Source: Streptococcus sinensis
GTDB taxonomy: Bacteria; Bacillota; Bacilli; Lactobacillales; Streptococcaceae
Direction: 5' to 3'
Assembly: GCF_000767835.1 (NCBI RefSeq)
Contig: NZ_JPEN01000012.1
Location: 28,713 to 75,197, forward strand
Length of the DNA: 46,485 nucleotides
The position numbers and the translations under genes are program-made. A model generated the notes under the pieces. The model made no database searches, was not told the DNA's origin, and worked only from the letters and a program-made list of their open reading frames with translations. Shown here piece by piece: positions 9,019-17,515 of this stretch (the stretch's first letter is position 1; each line of letters starts with the position of its first letter).

Positions 9019-9985
9019 ATAAGCTTGTAGAATGTTTGGGTTGGACCTTTTGGTCGGGATAAATATGGTTAATGGCATTATTGACAGCAGTAGGAGCTTC
9101 GCCCAGACCCGTTGCAATTAAATCAATCTTTCCTTCATAGGAACAGCAATCACCAGCTGCATAGATACCTGGTATAGAAGTTTCCTGCTTGCTGTTGACC
9201 AAAATCTTGCGACGGTTGAGCTCCAAGCCCCAATTTTTGAGATTGCCGACAGAAGATTTAAAACCGTAGTTAACAAAGAGATGATCCAGTGGTAGGAGCT
9301 GACTTTCGTCTCCCTTGACTTGACTGATTTCCAAGTGGGTAATCTTGCCATTTTTGCCGACCAATCGACTAGGAACGAATGGTGTCTTAATCTCAACACT
9401 AGAAGCCTTGAGTTCTTCCACACTGTGTTCTAAAGCTCGGAAGTTGTCCCTGCGATGCACCAAGCTAGTTTCTGCAATTTTTTCAAATGCCAGAGCCCAG
9501 TCAACAGCCGAGTCGCCGCCCCCCAGAACAACAACCTTTTGGTCAGCGTACTGGCTGATGTTTGAGACATGATAGTGGAGATTGCTGTAAGCTTCGGCAT
9601 CGTCTAACTCTAGTGGCCGTGGCTTAAAGGCTCCACCGCCCATAGCGATAATAACGGTCCTAGTTTCATGCTGACCCTTGGACGTTTCAATTGTAAAACC
9701 ATAATCCTTTTTTATAATATCCAGCACTGTTTCATTGAGGTAAATATCAGTCTGGAAAGTCTCCAGTTGCTCAATCAGACGCTGTGTCAGCTCTTCGCCA
9801 GTTAGATTGGTAAAGCCCGGCACATCCAGAATCTTCTTTTCTGGATATAGAATAGCGGGTTGTCCGCCCAGCTGAGGCAGGGAATCAATGATTTTGACGC
9901 TGGCTTTTCGCATGTGAGCATAAAAGGCGGCAAAGAGGCCGACTGGCCCGCCGCCAACAATGGTGATATCGTAGATTTCAGTCAT
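9017..9985 (-). CDS. Ferredoxin/flavodoxin-NADP(+) reductase, thioredoxin-reductase-like type
   Basis: FAD- and NADPH-binding oxidoreductase, 322 aa, of the Bacillus YumC type. An N-terminal FAD Rossmann motif (IVGGGPVGLFAAF, about residues 9-21), a central NADPH motif (VLGGGDSAVDWALAF) and a C-terminal FAD motif (GIYAAGDCCSYEGK) are all present. The redox-active CxxC of true thioredoxin reductase is absent between the motifs, which separates it from TrxB. It stands alone on the minus strand; a TGGTACAAT extended -10 lies about 40 nt upstream of the start. Electrons probably go to ferredoxin or flavodoxin partners. Confidence 0.9.
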   Translation of the reverse strand: MTEIYDITIVGGGPVGLFAAFYAHMRKASVKIIDSLPQLGGQPAILYPEKKILDVPGFTNLTGEELTQRLIEQLETFQTDIYLNETVLDIIKKDYGFTIETSKGQHETRTVIIAMGGGAFKPRPLELDDAEAYSNLHYHVSNISQYADQKVVVLGGGDSAVDWALAFEKIAETSLVHRRDNFRALEHSVEELKASSVEIKTPFVPSRLVGKNGKITHLEISQVKGDESQLLPLDHLFVNYGFKSSVGNLKNWGLELNRRKILVNSKQETSIPGIYAAGDCCSYEGKIDLIATGLGEAPTAVNNAINHIYPDQKVQPKHSTSL

Positions 9986-10357
9986 AGTTTTCCTCTATTA
10001 ATTCTTTCAAAAATAAACTCTTTTTATTGTACCATAAAATGTTTTAAAAAGGTCATGAAGTTTATTCTAAGATGCTCAGTATAATAATGAAGCAAAAAAG
10101 GAAGGTTTTCAGAAATCTCCGTTGCTACGATAAAGGGAGAGACTATATAGCTAAAAAGACTTCTTATTGTGATATAAAGCAGGAGAGTGATAGCTGGACG
10201 ATAGAATCGAGACTATTAGTTTTGATTGCACTCTTCAAGAATATAGCTATAATAGCGGTTTTCACTATCTTTTCCATGATAATTTCCCCGCAAAGCTAAA
10301 AAATTTGGTATAATGTTTTATAAATAGTAAGATAAAGTAAAGATTAGAGTAGGAATT
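9986..10357. other. Intergenic region between divergent FNR and DegV genes
   Basis: This 372-nt gap holds promoters rather than a convincing gene. On the minus strand ATTGTACCA (10026-10034) is an extended -10 for the reductase. On the plus strand there are two candidate promoters for the DegV gene: TTGCAC-16-TATAAT (10226-10253) and an extended -10 TGGTATAAT (10306-10314). A 75-codon open frame at 10072-10299 contains the first of these promoters and has no ribosome site or recognisable motif, so I do not call it. Confidence 0.5.
10306..10314 (+). promoter_or_regulatory. Extended -10 promoter element of the DegV gene
   Basis: TGGTATAAT, 43 nt before the start codon, matches the extended -10 (TGnTATAAT). 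No clear -35 accompanies it, as is common for extended -10 promoters in streptococci. Confidence 0.55.
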
Positions 10358-11191
10358 ATGGCAAAAATCAAAATTGTAACTGATTCATCTATTACGATTG
10401 AACCAGAGCTTGTGAAAGAATTGGACCTAACAATTGTTCCGTTGACTGTAATGGTCGATGGCGTGGTTTATTCAGATACAAACCTGAAAGAAGGGGAGTT
10501 TCTGCGTCTCATGCAAACCAGTAAAAATCTACCAAAGACCAGCCAACCTCCCGTTGGAGTTTTTGCAGAAGTTTTTGAGGCTCTTGCTGAAGAAGATGCT
10601 CGGATTATTTCTATCCACATGTCCCATGCCCTTTCAGGAACGGTTGAAGCCGCACGGCAAGGTGCGACATTGGCCAATGCTGATGTCACTGTTATTGATA
10701 GTTCTTTTACTGACCAAGCTATGAAGTTCCAGGTCGTTGCAGCTGCTAAAATGGCTCAAGCTGGTGCAAGCTTAGAGGAAATTTTACAAAAAATAGCAGA
10801 AATTAAGGACAAAACGGAACTCTACATAGGTGTTTCTACCTTAGAAAACCTTGTCAAGGGAGGACGAATTGGTCGCGTTACAGGTTTAATTAGTTCTCTC
10901 CTTAATATTCGTGTCGTAATGCAGATGAAAAATCATGGCTTGCAACCAATGGTAAAGGGACGAGGAGCTAAAACTTTTAAAAAATGGCTGGATGATTTAA
11001 TTGATGTCTTGAGGACTAAGGAGGTAGCTGAAATTGGTATTTCTTACTCAGGGAGCCCTGAATTAGCCAATGAAATGAAAGCAAGTTTACAGCCTTATGT
11101 GAAGAAAACGATTTCTGTTTTGGAAACAGGCTCGATCATTCAGACGCATACGGGGGAAAATGCTTGGGCAATATTGGTTCGCTACGAATAA
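10358..11191 (+). CDS. DegV family fatty-acid-binding protein (FakB type)
   Basis: Cytosolic lipid-binding protein, 277 aa, which in FakA/FakB systems presents exogenous fatty acids for phosphorylation by the FakA kinase. Family markers are the N-terminal [11 protein letters not shown], the P-K-T-S-Q-P-P segment where the SQP contacts the acyl carboxylate, [12 protein letters not shown], and [17 protein letters not shown]. Ligand preference cannot be read from sequence. It is followed after 112 nt by the HU gene, which has its own promoter, so the two are probably separate units. Confidence 0.92.
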   Translation: MAKIKIVTDSSITIEPELVKELDLTIVPLTVMVDGVVYSDTNLKEGEFLRLMQTSKNLPKTSQPPVGVFAEVFEALAEEDARIISIHMSHALSGTVEAARQGATLANADVTVIDSSFTDQAMKFQVVAAAKMAQAGASLEEILQKIAEIKDKTELYIGVSTLENLVKGGRIGRVTGLISSLLNIRVVMQMKNHGLQPMVKGRGAKTFKKWLDDLIDVLRTKEVAEIGISYSGSPELANEMKASLQPYVKKTISVLETGSIIQTHTGENAWAILVRYE

Positions 11192-11225
11192 ATCAACATT
11201 AATTTGGAAAAAAACTGTTTAAGAC

Positions 11226-11254
11226 TTGACCTAAGGGCATTTTTTAGATATGAT
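11226..11254 (+). promoter_or_regulatory. Promoter of the HU gene
   Basis: TTGACC, a 17-nt spacer and TATGAT lie about 50 nt before the HU start codon, close to sigma-A consensus, as expected for a highly expressed gene. Confidence 0.75.
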
Positions 11255-11303
11255 AATACTTGTTAGGGTGATAAGCCCATAAAAAATTTGGAGGATTTGT
11301 TAA

Positions 11304-11579
11304 ATGGCTAACAAACAAGATTTGATTGCAAAAGTAGCAGAAGCTACAGAATTGACAAAGAAAGATTCAGCAGCAGCAGTTGACGCTGTATTTGCAGCAG
11401 TTACTGAATTCCTTGCAGCTGGTGAAAAAGTTCAATTGATTGGCTTTGGTAACTTCGAAGTTCGCGAACGTGCAGAACGCAAAGGTCGCAACCCACAAAC
11501 CAAAGAAGAAATCATCATCCCAGCTTCTAAAGTTCCAGCTTTCAAAGCAGGTAAAGCACTTAAGGATGCTGTAAAATAA
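11304..11579 (+). CDS. hup: HU family nucleoid protein
   Basis: Histone-like DNA-bending protein, 91 aa, forming dimers that compact the chromosome. The sequence shows the full HU plan: N-terminal helices ([28 protein letters not shown]), the signature [24 protein letters not shown] covering the beta-arm with the intercalating Pro, and the C-terminal [23 protein letters not shown] provides the ribosome site. Codon use is strongly biased. It is the only HU-like gene in this window; streptococci normally carry a single essential copy. Confidence 0.97.
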   Translation: MANKQDLIAKVAEATELTKKDSAAAVDAVFAAVTEFLAAGEKVQLIGFGNFEVRERAERKGRNPQTKEEIIIPASKVPAFKAGKALKDAVK

Positions 11580-11595
11580 TCTTAGCGATTAATCA

Positions 11596-11630
11596 AGTTC
11601 ATCATTTAATTGATGGGCTTTTTTCTTTTT
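11596..11630 (+). terminator. Terminator after HU gene
   Basis: A 9-bp stem (AGTTCATCA with TGATGGGCT, two G-T pairs) closes a 6-nt loop and is followed by a T-rich run. Confidence 0.75.
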
Positions 11631-11872
11631 TCAAAGCTCTGTCTATCTAGCTCGTATTGCTTTAAAACCCAAAGGAAATCATTTTTTCAAATGCAGTTTC
11701 TAGGCTGATGATGGACGTTAGCTAGGATTATTCTAGGTTTAAAAATAAAACTTTCATAAGTAGGGAGACATCAAAATAAGCCGAGAGATTGTTTGAGCCC
11801 ATAGTACAGTGAAAATATTGTAAATAGCTGATCTGATAGTTAAGTCAATCATTAACTGTATTTGGGGCAATA

Positions 11873-11905
11873 GAAAAAGACGACTTTCTATTTTGAAAAT
11901 CGTCT
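11873..11905 (-). terminator. Terminator after the DeoR-type regulator
   Basis: On the minus strand AGACGATTTTC pairs imperfectly with GAAAGTCGTCT around a short A-rich loop and is followed by TTTTTCT, 24 nt beyond the regulator stop codon. Confidence 0.7.
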
Positions 11906-11928
11906 CAGCTTTAGATTAATGACTTTGA

Positions 11929-12675
11929 TTACAAAATTTCTGTGTAGGTCTGATATTTGTTCTTAACTTTCGGGGAAATTTTATCATCTGTGACAATCGC
12001 ATTGATATGGTCTAAACGATAAAATGTATAAAAAGAATAACTATCAAATTTACTATTGTCGGCTACAATGTATCGTTCAATCGCATTGTTTAAAATAATC
12101 GCATCTGCGCTTCCTTCTTCCTCATTAGCAGTAGTAACGTTATGTCCGTCAATGCCATTGACCCCAACAAAAGCTTTGGAAACCTTAATTTCTTTTAAAA
12201 GTTCAACTGCAAATTGGCCGACGAAAGTTTGAGTCTTCATACGATAACGCCCGCCAATTAAAATAATATCAAAATGTGGATTATCTTTTAATTTATCAAA
12301 AATTGGTAGAGAATTCGTAACGATATTAACATTTTTCCCATCAAGATAGTCCCCGATAAGAGCCGTTGTCGTTCCGGAGCCAATAAAAACCGTATCTCCA
12401 TCGGCGATTAAATTGGCACACTTCTGGGCAATTATCTGCTTTTCCTCAATGTTCAGCATGATTTTATCCGTGTGGGGAACTTCATTGAACCCGTCTTTAA
12501 CTTTTTTATGAGCACCTCCATGGACCCGAGTCAGTAACCCTTGTTTCTCCAAATCAATCAGATCGCGTCGAATCGTCATATCTGTGACATTCAGCAATTC
12601 TTTAAGATTCTTGACAGAAACAACTCCTGTTTGATCAAGTTCTTGCAGAATAATTCTATGTCGACTTTCCTTCAT
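11929..12675 (-). CDS. DeoR/GlpR family transcriptional regulator
   Basis: Predicted repressor of 248 aa. Residues ~3-58 form the DeoR winged helix (RHRIILQELDQTGVVSVKNL..DMTIRRDLIDLEKQGLLTRVHGGA) and residues ~75-230 the DeoRC sugar-phosphate-binding domain with the effector loop IGSGTTT and the VGVNGID segment. Such proteins usually control neighbouring sugar-uptake or phosphorylation genes, but no such operon adjoins this gene, so its targets lie elsewhere or only at its own promoter. RBS GGAAAGGAG lies upstream of the start. Effector unknown. Confidence 0.88.
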   Translation of the reverse strand: MKESRHRIILQELDQTGVVSVKNLKELLNVTDMTIRRDLIDLEKQGLLTRVHGGAHKKVKDGFNEVPHTDKIMLNIEEKQIIAQKCANLIADGDTVFIGSGTTTALIGDYLDGKNVNIVTNSLPIFDKLKDNPHFDIILIGGRYRMKTQTFVGQFAVELLKEIKVSKAFVGVNGIDGHNVTTANEEEGSADAIILNNAIERYIVADNSKFDSYSFYTFYRLDHINAIVTDDKISPKVKNKYQTYTEIL

Positions 12676-13046
12676 AGACCTGCTCCTTTCCTTCTCATGT
12701 TTTCTGTTAATCTTTATTTTATTATACTATACTTTTAAAATATAAACAAAATAATATGAAAGTTTTTTAACAAAAAAGAGTATTTATGTTTTAGTTTGTT
12801 TATTTCGAACATGGATTCGGTTTTGTTAAGACTATTCTTCTATAGTATTTTCTAAGTTTTGAGAAGCGAAAACCCCTGCCTGTAAAGGAAGGGGGTGTTT
12901 AGCTATAATAGCGGAAGTTTATATAAATATCTATGTCGTTATACACTTGTTTATACTATTCTAAAGTGTAGTTAGCAAGTTACAAAAATATTGTTTACAA
13001 TACTACATATTGTAATTGTTGTAGACGAAGATAGCATTCTAAATAA
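12676..13046. other. AT-rich intergenic region upstream of the DeoR-type gene
   Basis: This 371-nt gap contains the DeoR-type gene promoter region at its left end, a possible operator (12779-12812), and an imperfect hairpin at 12871-12897 (ACCCC..CCT..AGG..GGGGT). TATAAT at 12904-12909 is promoter-like but has no gene behind it on the plus strand. No open frame is supported. Confidence 0.4.
12779..12812. promoter_or_regulatory. Possible DeoR/GlpR-type operator
   Basis: Two TGTTT-type half-elements spaced about one helical turn apart (GTTTTAG and GTTTATT) are followed by TTCGAACAT, which resembles a GlpR-like half-site. They lie about 105-135 nt upstream of the regulator start. This is only a candidate based on site shape and position. 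Confidence 0.25.
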
Positions 13047-13313
13047 TTATTTATGCTTTCCTTGTTTGTTAATAATATAAGCTAATTTTTTTTGTCGAGT
13101 TTTCTGTTTGAAGAGGGCTTCAGCTGACATGGCTGCTGATTTGTCGGGATGTTCTTCCTGATAAAGTAGAGTAACAGGCAATCGGGCGCGGGTGTACTTG
13201 GCTCCCTTGCCGGACTGATGTTTTTTGAGCCGTGCGTCTACATCGGTGGTATATCCTGTGTAGAGGGAGCCGTCTCCGCACTCTAGGACATACATATAGG
13301 CTTTATTTTCCAT
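13047..13313 (-). CDS. GIY-YIG domain protein (UPF0213/YhbQ-like)
   Basis: Small single-domain GIY-YIG nuclease-fold protein, 88 aa. The signature tyrosines are seen in [28 protein letters not shown], followed by the conserved Arg of the second helix and [17 protein letters not shown] place the start at the Met of MENKAYMYV (13313), which overlaps the end of the upstream methyltransferase gene by 11 nt; a longer version to 13358 would add residues foreign to the family. Biological role unknown; some family members cut DNA in vitro. Co-transcribed with the methyltransferase, a pairing common in Firmicutes. Confidence 0.88.
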   Translation of the reverse strand: MENKAYMYVLECGDGSLYTGYTTDVDARLKKHQSGKGAKYTRARLPVTLLYQEEHPDKSAAMSAEALFKQKTRQKKLAYIINKQGKHK

Positions 13314-14049
13314 AGTAAATCTCGTGAATTTCTGGTGTATAGCTGCCATCCTGCTCATGAATAAAGAGGGGAGGTAGGACTTTCAGTCCGTCCTGCGATC
13401 CGTCCTTGATAGCCTCAATTAAGAGCATATTGGCTTCCCTGCCCTGCTTTGGATAGACAAACTGAATGCGCTTTGGCGCTAAATTGTGAGCTGTCATGGT
13501 TGCTAAAATATCTAAAAAGCGATCTGGCCGATGAACCATAGCTAGACGGCCGTTAGACTTGAGCACCCGCTGGGCCATAGCACAGATCTCTTCTAAGTTG
13601 GTAGCGACTTCGTGACGAGCTAGAAGATAATGCTCACTGCCATTGAGATTAGAACGCTCATCTACCTTGAAATACGGCGGATTGCAGAGGATGATATCGA
13701 CCAAGCTACCGGTAATATAACTGCCTAAGTTTTTCAAATCATCATGGATAACCTGCATCTGCTGACTCAGGTTATTCAGTTCAATGGAGCGCTGAGCCAT
13801 ATCTGCCAAACGTTCCTGAATCTCTACAGCTATAATTTGAGCCTTAGTGCGAGTACTGGCAAAAAGGCCAACTGCCCCATTTCCAGCACAGAGATCGACG
13901 ATTAATCCCCGATTGGGAAGTTTGGGAAAGCGAGAAAGCAGAACGCTGTCAACCGAGTAGCTGAAGACCTCACTATTTTGAATGATTTTAATATCAGTGG
14001 AAAAGAGCTGATTAACTCTTTCTCCGTCTTTTAATTTTGCTTCTGTCAT
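13303..14049 (-). CDS. TrmN6/YfiC-type tRNA1(Val) adenine-N6 methyltransferase-like protein
   Basis: SAM-dependent methyltransferase, 248 aa from the chosen start. Motif I is [13 protein letters not shown] and the N6-adenine catalytic motif NPPY appears in [12 protein letters not shown]. The family includes tRNA1(Val) A37 N6-methyltransferase; closely similar proteins may have other RNA targets. The start at 14049 ([12 protein letters not shown]) is chosen because a TATAAT box lies only 6 nt before it with TTGGAA 17 nt further up; the longer frame from 14109 would begin upstream of this promoter. The transcript therefore appears leaderless. The GIY-YIG gene follows with 11-nt overlap. Confidence 0.88.
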   Translation of the reverse strand: MTEAKLKDGERVNQLFSTDIKIIQNSEVFSYSVDSVLLSRFPKLPNRGLIVDLCAGNGAVGLFASTRTKAQIIAVEIQERLADMAQRSIELNNLSQQMQVIHDDLKNLGSYITGSLVDIILCNPPYFKVDERSNLNGSEHYLLARHEVATNLEEICAMAQRVLKSNGRLAMVHRPDRFLDILATMTAHNLAPKRIQFVYPKQGREANMLLIEAIKDGSQDGLKVLPPLFIHEQDGSYTPEIHEIYYGK

Positions 14050-14055
14050 ACCAAC

Positions 14056-14084
14056 ATTATAGCATGATTTAGCAAGGATTCCAA
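14056..14084 (-). promoter_or_regulatory. Promoter giving a leaderless methyltransferase transcript
   Basis: Minus strand TTGGAA, 17-nt spacer, TATAAT, then GTTGGT and the ATG. Transcription 7 nt beyond the -10 would begin at the A of the start codon, and no Shine-Dalgarno sequence is present. Confidence 0.6.
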
Positions 14085-14112
14085 AGGAATATGGGAAGTT
14101 TTTGAACAATCA

Positions 14113-14145
14113 AAATAAAAAACACGCGATGGTTCTCGCATGTTT
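14113..14145 (-). terminator. Terminator after the P-type ATPase gene
   Basis: Minus-strand AACATGCGA pairs with TCGCGTGTT (one mismatch) around GAACCA and is followed by TTTTATTTT. Confidence 0.7.
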
Positions 14146-14182
14146 ACATGAGCTTTAATGATAATTCTTTTTTAGCTAGCCC

Positions 14183-16522
14183 TTAATCAAATCTGTATTT
14201 CTGCTTGATGGTGCAGGCAACAAAGACAAGTCCGAAAACGACCATGAGAATCAGATAGACAGGCAAAGTTGCGGCTGTCAGCGTCGCAATTTCCAAAAGG
14301 TGCTGCAGGACAAAGGCTGATAGATAGAAGCCAAAGACAGAAAAAATAATGAGGAGACTGCGCCAGAGGTTGAGTGGCAGACAGGCCCTAATGACTGACA
14401 GGAAGCTGATGCTGCCTAGCAAGTAATAGGTCAGGGTTGCCATTTCTATGTCGCTCCAGCCATGGCTACTGCCCCAGATGCGGACAAATAGCACGCTGAA
14501 GACAATCATGAGGGAGCTTGGCAGAGCCAGCTGCAGGGAGCGTTTGAGGAAGTGCTTTTCAACCGGCTTAATATTGCGCTCAAAGGTGAGGACAAAGGGT
14601 GGGAAACCTTCGACAAACTGGTCAATCAAGGTGATTTGAATCGGAATGAATGGGAAAATCAAGAGGTATTCAGATTTTCCTAGCAGGATACTGGTGATAC
14701 AGATGATAGCCAGGATGAAAGAATAAATGGTCTTGATGAAGAAAATCGGAGCAATCCGGCCGATGTTGTTAACAACTCGGCGACCTTCAAAAAGAATCTC
14801 AGGGACATCGTTAAAGTCGGAGTTAAGAAGGACCAGGTTGGCAATCTGCCGGGTTGCTGGGTCGCCCTCAGCCATGACGATGGAGCAGTCCGCTTCACGC
14901 AAGGCTAAAATATCATTAACACCATCTCCCGTCATGGCTGTTGTCCGACCGGCGGCCTTAAGAGTCTGGATGAGCAGTTTTTTCTGATGGGGAGAAACAC
15001 GGCCGAAGATGGCAGTTTCTTCTGCTTGCTCAACCAGTTCTTGATCGCTGATTTTAGAGCAGTCGATGTAGCTGTCGTAGTTGGCAAATCCAGCCTGGCT
15101 CGCAATATGGGAAACGGTCACTGGATTGTCACCAGAGATGATTTTCAGATCAACATCCTGAGAGCGCAGGTAGTCCAGTGTCTCGGCCGCTCCCTCACGA
15201 ATAGGATCAGTGATTTCCAGAACAGCTAAAGCGGTCATATCTTCAGGCAGTTGGATACTGTGTTTATCTAGCACTTGGTCGCTGTGAGCCAGCACCAAAA
15301 CCCGCGATCCGCGTTTTTGAGCCTCTCCAACCGCTGCAGGATTGCTGTCCAGCAGCATTTCGGGCGCTCCCAGAAAGATGGTTCCGACACTTGATAAATG
15401 CATAGCGCCCCATTTTCGGTCACTAGAAAATGGAATAACATTGTCGCTAGTATAGGTGTGCTCCAGGTGGCCGTAGCCCTTGCGGATAGCCTGAGCAGTT
15501 GGGTTATTATCCTCGCTGGTTTGGATATAGGCTGCTAAGATTTGACTGACGGTCTCATCAGAAAACTTATCCGATAGGCTATGCAAGGCTTCAACAGTCA
15601 TCTTACCTTGGGTAATTGTTCCGGTCTTGTCCAGACAGAGAGTATCCACCCGAGCCAGAGTTTCGACAGAATACATTTCCTGAACAAGAACCTTGCGCAT
15701 ACCTAGCTTGATGACAGCTGTCAGGAGTGATGTGACTGTCAGCAGGGCGATTCCCTTTGGCAGCATACCCAAAAGAGCTGTCGAGCTGGTAATGACAGAG
15801 TTTTTGACAGGCAGTCCCTTTATCATCAGGGCTTCAAAGAAGAGAGCCAATCCGAAAGGAATGATAATTTTTCCAGTAAAGCGGGAAATTTTCCCAAGAT
15901 TGTAAAGAATGCGCGAGTTGATCGGTTTGAGGGTTTTAGCCTCAGTCATGAGCTTGTTGGCATAGTTGTCTGCGCCGACATGGTGCACCTTAGCATAGAT
16001 CTGCCCACTAGCCAGAAAGCTACCGGACAGCAGCTCGGCGCCTTCTTCCTTGAGAACCAAGTCACTCTCCCCTGTCAGCATGGCTTCATTGGCTTCGGCA
16101 ACCCCCTCTATCACACGGGCATCACTGGGAATTTGCTCACCAGCTGACAGCTTGATCAGGTCGCCCAGCACAATTTGTTCTGGCTGAATCTTGGCTTCCT
16201 GACCGTCGCGGATGACTGTGACCAGCTCTCGGCTGACTAGATTGAGCTTGTCAATCATGTGTTTGGCTCGTAGCTCCGTGATAATACCAGTGACGGCGTT
16301 AAAGCTGATGACGGCGAAGAAGACCAGATTGCTCCAGGCTTGGACAGAGACCAAGGCCAGAGCTATCACAAAGTTAAGAGCATTAAAAAGGGTGAAAACA
16401 TTCCGCTTAACGATTTGCCAGTTACTAGTACTGGTGTCACTTGTAAAATCGTTGGTCAAGCCCTGCGAAATCTTTTCATCTACTTGGGGTTGGTTTAAAC
16501 CAATTAATTCTTTCTTGTTCAT
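14183..16522 (-). CDS. P-type (E1-E2) cation-transporting ATPase
   Basis: Membrane ion pump of 779 aa. It shows the actuator motif TGESD, the phosphorylation site DKTGT (Asp298), the MTGDGVNDILALREAD hinge, two N-terminal transmembrane pairs (about 45-85 and 225-270) and a six-helix C-terminal bundle (about 590-775). The PKG in LGMLPKGIALL on M4 lacks the Cys of heavy-metal pumps and differs from the PEGLP of SERCA-type Ca2+ pumps, so the ion is uncertain. It resembles the pneumococcal pump annotated YfgQ as I remember it. There is no ribosome site at the ATG; a TGGTATCAT extended -10 ends 7 nt before it, suggesting leaderless transcription. Monocistronic. Confidence 0.9.
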   Translation of the reverse strand: MNKKELIGLNQPQVDEKISQGLTNDFTSDTSTSNWQIVKRNVFTLFNALNFVIALALVSVQAWSNLVFFAVISFNAVTGIITELRAKHMIDKLNLVSRELVTVIRDGQEAKIQPEQIVLGDLIKLSAGEQIPSDARVIEGVAEANEAMLTGESDLVLKEEGAELLSGSFLASGQIYAKVHHVGADNYANKLMTEAKTLKPINSRILYNLGKISRFTGKIIIPFGLALFFEALMIKGLPVKNSVITSSTALLGMLPKGIALLTVTSLLTAVIKLGMRKVLVQEMYSVETLARVDTLCLDKTGTITQGKMTVEALHSLSDKFSDETVSQILAAYIQTSEDNNPTAQAIRKGYGHLEHTYTSDNVIPFSSDRKWGAMHLSSVGTIFLGAPEMLLDSNPAAVGEAQKRGSRVLVLAHSDQVLDKHSIQLPEDMTALAVLEITDPIREGAAETLDYLRSQDVDLKIISGDNPVTVSHIASQAGFANYDSYIDCSKISDQELVEQAEETAIFGRVSPHQKKLLIQTLKAAGRTTAMTGDGVNDILALREADCSIVMAEGDPATRQIANLVLLNSDFNDVPEILFEGRRVVNNIGRIAPIFFIKTIYSFILAIICITSILLGKSEYLLIFPFIPIQITLIDQFVEGFPPFVLTFERNIKPVEKHFLKRSLQLALPSSLMIVFSVLFVRIWGSSHGWSDIEMATLTYYLLGSISFLSVIRACLPLNLWRSLLIIFSVFGFYLSAFVLQHLLEIATLTAATLPVYLILMVVFGLVFVACTIKQKYRFD

Positions 16523-16529
16523 GAGATTA

Positions 16530-16538
16530 ATGATACCA
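16530..16538 (-). promoter_or_regulatory. Extended -10 immediately upstream of the ATPase start
   Basis: Minus-strand TGGTATCAT followed by TAATCTC and the ATG. No clear -35 and no Shine-Dalgarno sequence are seen, so initiation at or next to the start codon is likely if this promoter is used. Confidence 0.45.
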
Positions 16539-16595
16539 TTTTTTTATAGAAATAGCTATCAGAATCAGCTGCTACAAGCAAAGTTTGGAAAAATA

Positions 16596-16624
16596 TTGCA
16601 GACTCTGGAGCGATAAGGTATAAT
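16596..16624 (+). promoter_or_regulatory. Candidate plsC promoter
   Basis: TTGCAG, 17-nt spacer and a perfect TATAAT about 57 nt before the plsC start. The -35 is weak. Confidence 0.5.
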
Positions 16625-16681
16625 GGGAAAGAGAACCTAATTGATTTCATGTACAATCACAGTTTGTAAGAAGGAGAGTTT

Positions 16682-17422
16682 ATGTTTTATACTTATTTGC
16701 GAGGCTTGGTGATTTTTATCCTCTGGGCTTTAAATGGCAATGCGCATTACCACAATAAAGAAAAGATTCCTTCACAAGATGAAAATTATATCTTGGTAGC
16801 TCCTCACCGGACATGGTGGGATCCAGTTTACATGGCTTTTGCGACCAAGCCCAAGCAGTTTGTCTTTATGGCTAAGAAAGAACTCTTTGAGAATCGAGTG
16901 TTCGGCTGGTGGATTCGCATGTGCGGCGCCTTTCCCATTGACCGGGAAAATCCTGGTCCGTCAGCTATCAAGTACCCTGTCAATATGCTGAAAAAGAGCA
17001 ATCGTTCCCTGATTATGTTCCCGAGCGGCAGCCGCCATTCTACGGATGTCAAGGGAGGAGTGGCAGTGATTGCTAAAATGGCTAAGGTCCGTATCATGCC
17101 AGTAGTCTATGCTGGACCGATGAGCCTTAAAGGCTTGGCAGCTGGGGAGCGCGTGGACATGAACTTCGGCAATCCAATTGATATTTCTGACATCAAAAAG
17201 ATGAACGATGAAGGAGTGGAAGAGGTGGCTCGTCGGATTCAGGCGGAGTTTGACCGCTTGGATGCAGAAGTGGCACCTTACCAGACAGGCAAAAAACCAA
17301 ATATCTTCTGGCGAATTTTGCGAACACTAGCCTTTATTCCGGCAGCCTTGATTGGCATTCTGACCTTCATTTTCAGTTTCCTTGCAAGCTTTGTCTGGGA
17401 TCCAGATAAGCATAGAAAATAA
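16682..17422 (+). CDS. plsC: 1-acyl-sn-glycerol-3-phosphate acyltransferase
   Basis: Membrane-associated enzyme, 246 aa, that acylates lysophosphatidic acid to phosphatidic acid in phospholipid synthesis. Motif I H(x)4D is APHRTWWDP (about residues 40-48) and an Arg-rich motif II occurs in CGAFPIDRENP. Motif III reads FPSGSRHS rather than the canonical FPEGTRS, so the usual Glu is Ser. An N-terminal hydrophobic segment and a C-terminal hydrophobic helix (ALIGILTFIFSFLASFVW) anchor it. AAGGAGAG gives the ribosome site. A terminator follows. Confidence 0.93.
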   Translation: MFYTYLRGLVIFILWALNGNAHYHNKEKIPSQDENYILVAPHRTWWDPVYMAFATKPKQFVFMAKKELFENRVFGWWIRMCGAFPIDRENPGPSAIKYPVNMLKKSNRSLIMFPSGSRHSTDVKGGVAVIAKMAKVRIMPVVYAGPMSLKGLAAGERVDMNFGNPIDISDIKKMNDEGVEEVARRIQAEFDRLDAEVAPYQTGKKPNIFWRILRTLAFIPAALIGILTFIFSFLASFVWDPDKHRK

Positions 17423-17428
17423 GATACT

Positions 17429-17470
17429 AATCAGCTTGCTGAGCAATCTTGCTTGGGAGCTGATTTTTTT
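17429..17470 (+). terminator. Terminator after plsC
   Basis: ATCAGCT and AGCTGAT arms around a partly paired loop, followed by a run of T residues. Confidence 0.75.
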
Positions 17471-17515
17471 AATAGACTGAGCTATAATATTAGTATATTT
17501 TATAAGGAGGATGCC

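Larger units (their letters stand above)
11580..11928. other. Intergenic region between convergent HU and DeoR-type genes
   Basis: This 349-nt gap holds a plus-strand terminator at its left end and a minus-strand terminator at its right end. The AT-rich middle (about 11640-11870) has no supported open frame, repeat or promoter. Confidence 0.5.

Noticed and set aside
10072-10299. 75-codon open frame between FNR and DegV genes
   Set aside because: It contains a good promoter for the DegV gene, has no ribosome site and no recognisable motif.
11183-11190. TACGAATA at the end of the DegV gene
   Set aside because: It matches the cin-box core but lies in coding sequence without the T-rich upstream part, and the HU gene has its own sigma-A promoter.
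10244-12914. 15-bp exact match TAGCTATAATAGCGG at 10244 and 12900
   Set aside because: About one such repeat is expected by chance in a 46-kb AT-rich window, and the core is a -10 box.
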